Source: Eubacteriales Family XIII. Incertae Sedis bacterium (GTDB taxonomy: Bacteria > Bacillota_A > Clostridia > Peptostreptococcales > Anaerovoracaceae). From it: DNA of 11,133 nt. The translations under genes were made by a program, and so were the position numbers. The DNA lies in the NCBI GenBank assembly GCA_031278145.1, contig JAITLA010000096.1, forward strand, positions 1-11,133. The letters run 5' to 3'. Under the pieces are notes generated by a model. It did not search any database, was not told the origin of the DNA, and saw only the letters and a program-made list of their open reading frames with translations. How positions within the stretch are numbered: position 1 is the stretch's first letter; each line of letters begins with the position of its first letter. Shown here piece by piece: positions 6,680 to 11,133 of the stretch.

Positions 6680-7162
6680 CTACATGTTTTTAAACGCCTC
6701 GTCGGCCTCCGCGACCTCCCGCGCCATATCCGCCTTGTGGGCCTTCATGCGCTGCCGCAGCGCCTCGTATTTGACCGACAGGATCTGCACGGCGAGCAGG
6801 GCCGCGTTCTCCGCTCCGTCTATCGCGACCGTGGCAACCGGCACGCCCTTTGGCATCTGCACAATCGAAAGCAGGGAATCGAGTCCGTCCAGGGTAGAGG
6901 ACTTGATGGGCAGCCCGATCACGGGCAGGGCCGTGTGGGCCGCGATGACGCCGCCCAGATGCGCCGCCTTGCCCGCCGCCGCGATGATCACCTCGACGCC
7001 CTCTTCCTCCGCGCCGGACGCGAAAGCCTCCGCCGCGCGCGGCGTCCTGTGCGCCGATATGACGCGCGTTTCATACGCGACGCCGAAGTCGCGCAATACC
7101 TTCTCCGCCCGCTCCACGACGGGATAATCGGACTTGCTGCCCATTACGATGGCCGCCTTCAT
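6680..7162 (-). CDS. purE: N5-carboxyaminoimidazole ribonucleotide mutase (PurE, apparently class I)
   Basis: PurE supplies CAIR for step 6. The protein has 160 residues: MGSKSD (7-12), SAHRTP (36-41) and AAGKAAHLGGVIAA (62-75), followed by VQMPKGVPVATVAI. The AAHL segment matches class I PurE (N5-CAIR mutase, which works with PurK) better than class II (AIR carboxylase), although LGG replaces the usual LPG. No purK is present in the window. The start is ATG at 7162, with GGGGAGG (7170-7176) 7 bases upstream; an upstream start at 7267 would add 35 Arg/Ser-rich residues overlapping purL and is rejected. A 46-base spacer separates it from purL. Confidence 0.97.
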   Translation of the reverse strand: MKAAIVMGSKSDYPVVERAEKVLRDFGVAYETRVISAHRTPRAAEAFASGAEEEGVEVIIAAAGKAAHLGGVIAAHTALPVIGLPIKSSTLDGLDSLLSIVQMPKGVPVATVAIDGAENAALLAVQILSVKYEALRQRMKAHKADMAREVAEADEAFKNM

Positions 7163-7208
7163 ATCGCTGCCTCCCCTTCTCGCCCGCCGCCTTCGCCGCG
7201 CGCCGGCG

Positions 7209-10200
7209 CTACTTGAAATACGCGACGCCCGAGGCGAAGATCCGCTGATCGAAGTCGCCCGGAACATTCTTGTACAAATGCGGCCCGACGCGCTCCGAAT
7301 GCGCCATCTTGCCGAGTATTCTGCCGTCCGGCGAGGATATGCCCTCTATCGCCAAGGCGGAATTGTTGGGATTGAAGCGGATGTCGCTCGTGGGCCGCCC
7401 CGCGGGATCCACGTACTGCGTCGCGATTTGCCCCCGCTCCGCCATCGAGCGCAGCAGCGCCTCGGACGCCGTGAAGCGCCCCTCGCCGTGCGAAACGGGC
7501 AGGGTGTGCAGATCGCCGACGGACGCGCCGGCCAGCCAGGGCGAGAGCACGGAGGCCACCCGCGTGCGGACCAGGCGGGAAACGTGCCGGCCGATGCTGT
7601 TGCAGGCCAAGATCGGGCCGTCGTCCGCGCCGTCGCGGATCGCGCCGAAGGGCAGGAGGCCCAGCTTGACGAGGGCCTGAAAGCCGTTGCATATGCCGAG
7701 CATGAGGCCGCCGCGCCGCTCCAAGAGCTCCGTCACGGCCTCCCGCACGGCGGGATTCCGAAACACCGCCGCGATGAACTTGGCGGAACCGTCCGGCTCG
7801 TCGCCGCCGCTGAAACCGCCCGGTATCATGACGATTTGGCTCTCCCTTATCCCGCGCGCGAGCGCGCGCATCGAAGCCTCAAGGTCCTCCGGCCTGCGGT
7901 TTCGCAGGATGTGAAGCGCGACCGAGGCGCCCGCGTTCTCAAAGGCCCGCCGCGAATCCACCTCGCAGTTCGTTCCGGGAAAGACGGGGATCAGCACGCG
8001 CGGCTTCGCGGCGCGGGCCGCGGGGCGGGCGGGGGATCTGCGCGCGCAGACAATCGTTTCGAGCGTTTCCGCGCGCTGTTCGGCGACCTCCGTCGGGAAC
8101 ACCTCCGCGAGCGGGCGCGCCCACCTGCGCAGCAGCGCGTCGAGATCCGCCGCAAAGGCCGGGACGCCCGCGTCCGCCGCCGCCGAAACGCGGATCTCCG
8201 CGCGCGCCGTCGTATGCCCTATCACCTTGAAGCGCGCGTCCGCAAGCAGCGCGCCCGGATCGTGCTCCGCGCCGATCTCGAGGATCAGCGCGCCGTAGCG
8301 CGGCGCGCGAAGCTCCGCGTCCGTCAGGTTTTCCAAGGAAGCGCCGATGCGATTGCCGGCCGCCATCTTCACGACGGCGACGAACACGCCGCCGCGCCCC
8401 GCCACGGAAGCGGACAGGATCCGCCCTTCGGCGGCCAGCGCCGTCACCCTGTCCGCGTTGCGCCGGTACTGCGCGAAGTCGATCCGCATATCGCCGTCCC
8501 GCTCCGCATCCACGAACACGAGCCGGCTGTCCGGCCGCTTGAACTCCGGCGACAGCACGCGCTCCGCGCGCGTCACGCCCACGGCGAAGGATACGAGGGT
8601 CGGCGGCACATCCAGATCCAAAAAGCTGCCCGACATGCTGTCCTTGCCGCCTATCGCGGGTATCTCGAGCGCAAGCTGCGCTTCGAGCGCGCCGAGCAGG
8701 GCCGAAAAGGGCTTTGCCCAGCGCGCGGGATCGCGCCCGAGCCTCTCAAAGTATTCCTGAAAGCTCAGCCTCGCGCCGCGCCTGTCGCCGCCCATCGCGA
8801 CGAGCTTCGTGACGGAATCCACGACGGCGTACAGCGCGCCGTGAAAGGGGCTCGCCTCGGAGAGCAGCGGGTCGAAGCCGAAGGCCATCAGCGTCGTCGT
8901 CCGGGTTTCGCCGGAACAAAGCGGCAGCTTCGCGGCCATGCCCAAGGTGGGCGTCGCCTGCCAAAAACCCCCGAAGGGCATGAGGACCGTTCCCGCGCCT
9001 ATCGTGCCGTCGAAGCACTCCGCCAGGCCCCGCTGGTCGCAGCAGTTCAGATCGTCGAGGCAGGCCGCGAGATCGCGGGTCCCGTCCGCCGCGAAGCCCG
9101 CCGCGAAATCCCGGTCCGCAACGAATACGTCCGCGCTCTGCCGCACGCCCTCGGTGTCGAGGAAATCCCGCCGCAGATCGAGGATGGCCTCGCCGCGGTG
9201 GTACATGCGAAAACGCCCCGTGTCGGTCACGCGCGCGATGACGGCGGCTTCGAGGTTCTCCTCCTCCGCGAGCGCGATGAAGCGCGCCGCGTCTTCCTTT
9301 GCGACCACGACCGCCATGCGTTCCTGCGACTCCGAAATGGCCAGCTCGACGCCGTCCAGACCCTCGTATTTTTTCGGAACCGAATCGAGGTTGACATCGA
9401 TGCCGTCCGCGAGCTCGCCGACGGCCACGGCCACGCCGCCCGCGCCGAAATCGTTGCAGCGCTTGATGAGCGTGGCCGCCTCTTCGCGGCGGAACAGCCG
9501 CTGGATGTCGCGCTCGATGGGCGGATTGCCCTTTTGGACCTCCGCGCCGCAGGCGGCGAGCGATTCCGCCGTATGCCCCTTCGAGGAACCCGTCGCGCCG
9601 CCGCAGCCGTCGCGTCCCGTCCTGCCCCCGACGAGCAGGATCGCGTCGCCCGGCGCCGGGCGCCCGCGTCTGACACGGGAGGCGGGCGCCGCACCGATCA
9701 CGGCGCCGATCTCCATGCGCTTCGCGACATAGCCCTCGTGGTATATCTCGACGACCTGCCCCGTGGATAGGCCCACCTGGTTGCCGTATGAGCTGTAGCC
9801 CTTGGCCGCGCCCCGCGTGATCTGCAACTGTGGCAGCTTGCCGGGCAGCGTGTCGCGGATCTCCGCCCGCGGATCGCCGCTGCCCGTGACGCGCATCGCC
9901 TGATAGACGTAGGCGCGCCCCGAGAGCGGATCGCGGATCGCGCCGCCGAGGCAGGTGGCCGCGCCGCCGAAGGGCTCTATCTCCGTGGGATGGTTGTGCG
10001 TTTCGTTCTTGAACATGACGAGCCAATCCTCGTCGGCGCCGTCCACGTCCGCCTTCACGCGGATGCTGCACGCGTTGACCTCATCCGACGCGTCGAGATC
10101 GGGGAGCAGGCCCTTGCCCTTCAGGTACTCGGCGCCGATCACGGCGATGTCCATGAGGCTCACGGCGCGCGCGTCCGCCCCGCGGACCGCCTCGCGGACG

Positions 10201-10967
10201 CGCAGGTAGCTGTCAAAGGCCCTGCGAACCAAGGCCGCGTAGGGGCCTTCGCCGAAGTCCGTCCGTTCGAGCCGCGTGTGGAAGGTGGTGTGCCGACAGT
10301 GGTCGGACCAGTAGGTGTCTATGACCTTGAGCTCCGCAAGCGTCGGGTCCCGGCGCTCCGTATCCCTGAAAAAGCCCTGCGTGAACAGCATGTCCTCCGG
10401 GCTCATCGCGTAGCCCCCGCGCCGGCGGAAGGCCTCCGCCTCGTCCTCGGAAAAGGCGATAAAACCCTCGATCACGGGCACGGGCGGCGGCGCCTCGAGG
10501 CTGAGCGCGAGCGTGGCGGGCTTCTCCGCCGACGCCTCGCGGGAATCCACGGGATTGATGACGAAGCGCTTCACGGCCTCCGCCTCCTCCCGCGAGAGCG
10601 CGCCCTCCACGGCGATCACGCGCGCGAAGCGGACAGCGGGCCGCGCGCAAGGCCGGATCAGCAGGATGCATTGAACGGCGGAATCGGCCCGCTGATCGTA
10701 TTGGCCGGGCAGGTATTCGACGGCGAACGCAAAGGCGCCGCCGAGCGGCGCGTCCTCCTCGAAGACGAGATCGACGGCGGGCGCCGAGAACACGCAGCGC
10801 TTCGCCGTTTCGTATGTTTCGTCGTCCAAGCCTTCGACGTCGTAGCGATTCAGCAGCCTGAGCCCCGTGACGCCCGCGATGTGCAGGTTGTCCGCCAGCG
10901 CGCAGCGCAACGCGCGCGCCTCCGTGTCAAAACCCTTTTTCTTTTCGACGTATATCCTTCTGACCAC
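7209..10967 (-). CDS. purL: Phosphoribosylformylglycinamidine synthase, single-chain (FGAM synthase with fused glutaminase domain)
   Basis: PurL converts FGAR to FGAM using ATP and ammonia released from glutamine, step 4. The 1252-residue chain fuses the PurS-like N-terminus, the two-lobed synthetase core and a C-terminal class I glutaminase, as in the clostridial single-chain form. Visible signatures are WSDHCRHTTF (220-229), NETHNHPTEIEPFGG (321-335), KRCNDFGAGG (502-511) and IGGKDSMSG (772-780), then the glutaminase with FPGTNCE (996-1002), nucleophile C1093 in LGICNGFQ, SHGEGRF (1159-1165), and the H1223/E1225 pair in MAHSER. The start is GTG at 10967: GGAGGG is 9 bases upstream and the protein then begins MVRRIYVEKKKGFD, as in relatives. 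A longer reading to 11039 would start inside the flanking repeat and add 24 unrelated residues. It is the first gene of the visible operon. Confidence 0.98.
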   Translation of the reverse strand: MVRRIYVEKKKGFDTEARALRCALADNLHIAGVTGLRLLNRYDVEGLDDETYETAKRCVFSAPAVDLVFEEDAPLGGAFAFAVEYLPGQYDQRADSAVQCILLIRPCARPAVRFARVIAVEGALSREEAEAVKRFVINPVDSREASAEKPATLALSLEAPPPVPVIEGFIAFSEDEAEAFRRRGGYAMSPEDMLFTQGFFRDTERRDPTLAELKVIDTYWSDHCRHTTFHTRLERTDFGEGPYAALVRRAFDSYLRVREAVRGADARAVSLMDIAVIGAEYLKGKGLLPDLDASDEVNACSIRVKADVDGADEDWLVMFKNETHNHPTEIEPFGGAATCLGGAIRDPLSGRAYVYQAMRVTGSGDPRAEIRDTLPGKLPQLQITRGAAKGYSSYGNQVGLSTGQVVEIYHEGYVAKRMEIGAVIGAAPASRVRRGRPAPGDAILLVGGRTGRDGCGGATGSSKGHTAESLAACGAEVQKGNPPIERDIQRLFRREEAATLIKRCNDFGAGGVAVAVGELADGIDVNLDSVPKKYEGLDGVELAISESQERMAVVVAKEDAARFIALAEEENLEAAVIARVTDTGRFRMYHRGEAILDLRRDFLDTEGVRQSADVFVADRDFAAGFAADGTRDLAACLDDLNCCDQRGLAECFDGTIGAGTVLMPFGGFWQATPTLGMAAKLPLCSGETRTTTLMAFGFDPLLSEASPFHGALYAVVDSVTKLVAMGGDRRGARLSFQEYFERLGRDPARWAKPFSALLGALEAQLALEIPAIGGKDSMSGSFLDLDVPPTLVSFAVGVTRAERVLSPEFKRPDSRLVFVDAERDGDMRIDFAQYRRNADRVTALAAEGRILSASVAGRGGVFVAVVKMAAGNRIGASLENLTDAELRAPRYGALILEIGAEHDPGALLADARFKVIGHTTARAEIRVSAAADAGVPAFAADLDALLRRWARPLAEVFPTEVAEQRAETLETIVCARRSPARPAARAAKPRVLIPVFPGTNCEVDSRRAFENAGASVALHILRNRRPEDLEASMRALARGIRESQIVMIPGGFSGGDEPDGSAKFIAAVFRNPAVREAVTELLERRGGLMLGICNGFQALVKLGLLPFGAIRDGADDGPILACNSIGRHVSRLVRTRVASVLSPWLAGASVGDLHTLPVSHGEGRFTASEALLRSMAERGQIATQYVDPAGRPTSDIRFNPNNSALAIEGISSPDGRILGKMAHSERVGPHLYKNVPGDFDQRIFASGVAYFK

Positions 10968-11033
10968 GCCCAAAAGCCCTCCGCTGCCCCCGATTGTCGG
11001 CCCGCCGGCCGGATGCGAGGTCACTGACAAAGT
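10968..11033 (-). promoter_or_regulatory. Leader between the repeat and purL, with the purL ribosome binding site
   Basis: This 66-base leader contains GGAGGG at 10977-10982, 9 bases before the purL GTG. It is GC-rich and I see no -35/-10 pair, PurR-box-like site, PRPP or ZTP riboswitch, or leader peptide in it. The operon promoter must therefore lie in the adjacent repeat or beyond the window edge. Confidence 0.5.
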
Positions 11034-11058
11034 ACACACGGGGACGGTTCTTTTGTGT
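11034..11058. repeat. REP/MITE-like inverted-repeat arm, right edge of window
   Basis: The unit begins ACACACGGGGACGGTTC and ends TTTTGTGT. It is the reverse complement of 61-85 with two mismatches. If the shared 71 bases are overlaid, the two arms bound an element of 114 bases: 11034-11133 continued by 72-85. Confidence 0.75.
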
Positions 11059-11062
11059 ATTG

Positions 11063-11133
11063 GGCAGGTTTGGCACTGTGGCCCGTGCCGGTAAATCGCG
11101 CAATTCCAACATTGTATGTGTTACACAAATGAA
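11063..11133. repeat. Terminal direct repeat, right copy
   Basis: This is identical to 1-71 with no mismatch. It starts 4 bases after the inverted-repeat arm 11034-11058 and ends inside the start of the opposite arm, so the window is cut in the middle of the element. See the left copy for the two explanations. Confidence 0.97.

Noticed and set aside
7134..9770. 878-codon open frame on the plus strand
   Set aside because: Antisense to purL, with low-complexity Arg-rich composition; purL on the other strand has every expected motif.
10968..11039. N-terminal extension of PurL to a GTG at 11039
   Set aside because: That start lies inside the repeat arm and adds residues unlike any PurL. The GTG at 10967 has a ribosome binding site and the family N-terminus.
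1..11133. CRISPR array, tRNA or rRNA genes, plasmid replication or phage genes
   Set aside because: No regularly spaced repeats, tRNA cloverleaf or rRNA sequence was seen, and every convincing frame is a purine enzyme or the carboxypeptidase.

Overview
The window is one tightly packed minus-strand block of de novo purine (IMP) biosynthesis genes, in transcription order purL - purE - purC - purM - purN - purH - purD, followed directly by a membrane-anchored D-Ala-D-Ala carboxypeptidase of the VanY type. Genes fill almost everything from about 10967 down to 181. All eight reading frames look intact. The very long plus-strand frames are antisense shadows produced by the high GC content.

The organism is probably a GC-rich anaerobic Firmicute of the Clostridia type. 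The clues are a single-chain PurL of about 1250 residues whose N-terminus (MVRRIYVEKKKGFD) matches the clostridial form rather than the split PurS/PurQ/PurL of Bacillus, strong AGGAGG-like ribosome binding sites, GTG and TTG starts, and a VanY-family M15 peptidase. This is inferred from remembered family features, not from a search.

Layout from high to low coordinates: 11034-11133 carries a repeat; 10968-11033 is a 66-base leader; purL is 7209-10967; purE 6680-7162; a hairpin fills most of the purC-purE spacer; purC 5908-6618; purM 4880-5908, whose ATG touches the purC stop; purN 4278-4886, overlapping purM; purH 2750-4291, overlapping purN by 14 bases; a 337-base non-coding block (2413-2749) packed with palindromes; purD 1144-2412; vanY-like 181-1140, whose ribosome binding site lies inside the last codons of purD; and 1-180, non-coding, with the other edge of the repeat.

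Together the seven enzymes cover steps 2 to 7, 9 and 10 of the route from PRPP to IMP. PurF (step 1), PurB (step 8) and PurK are not here and must be encoded elsewhere if the pathway is complete.

The unusual material is outside the genes. First, bases 1-71 are identical to 11063-11133, so this sequence either closes into an 11,062-base circle or is bounded by two copies of one repeat. Across that junction a 114-base element with 25-base inverted ends (23 of 25 matching) can be rebuilt; it looks like a REP/MITE-type element. Second, the purH-purD spacer can fold into a compact three-way junction with adjacent, mutually exclusive hairpins. It may be a small mobile palindromic element or a structured RNA. 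I see no clear evidence of a new protein system.
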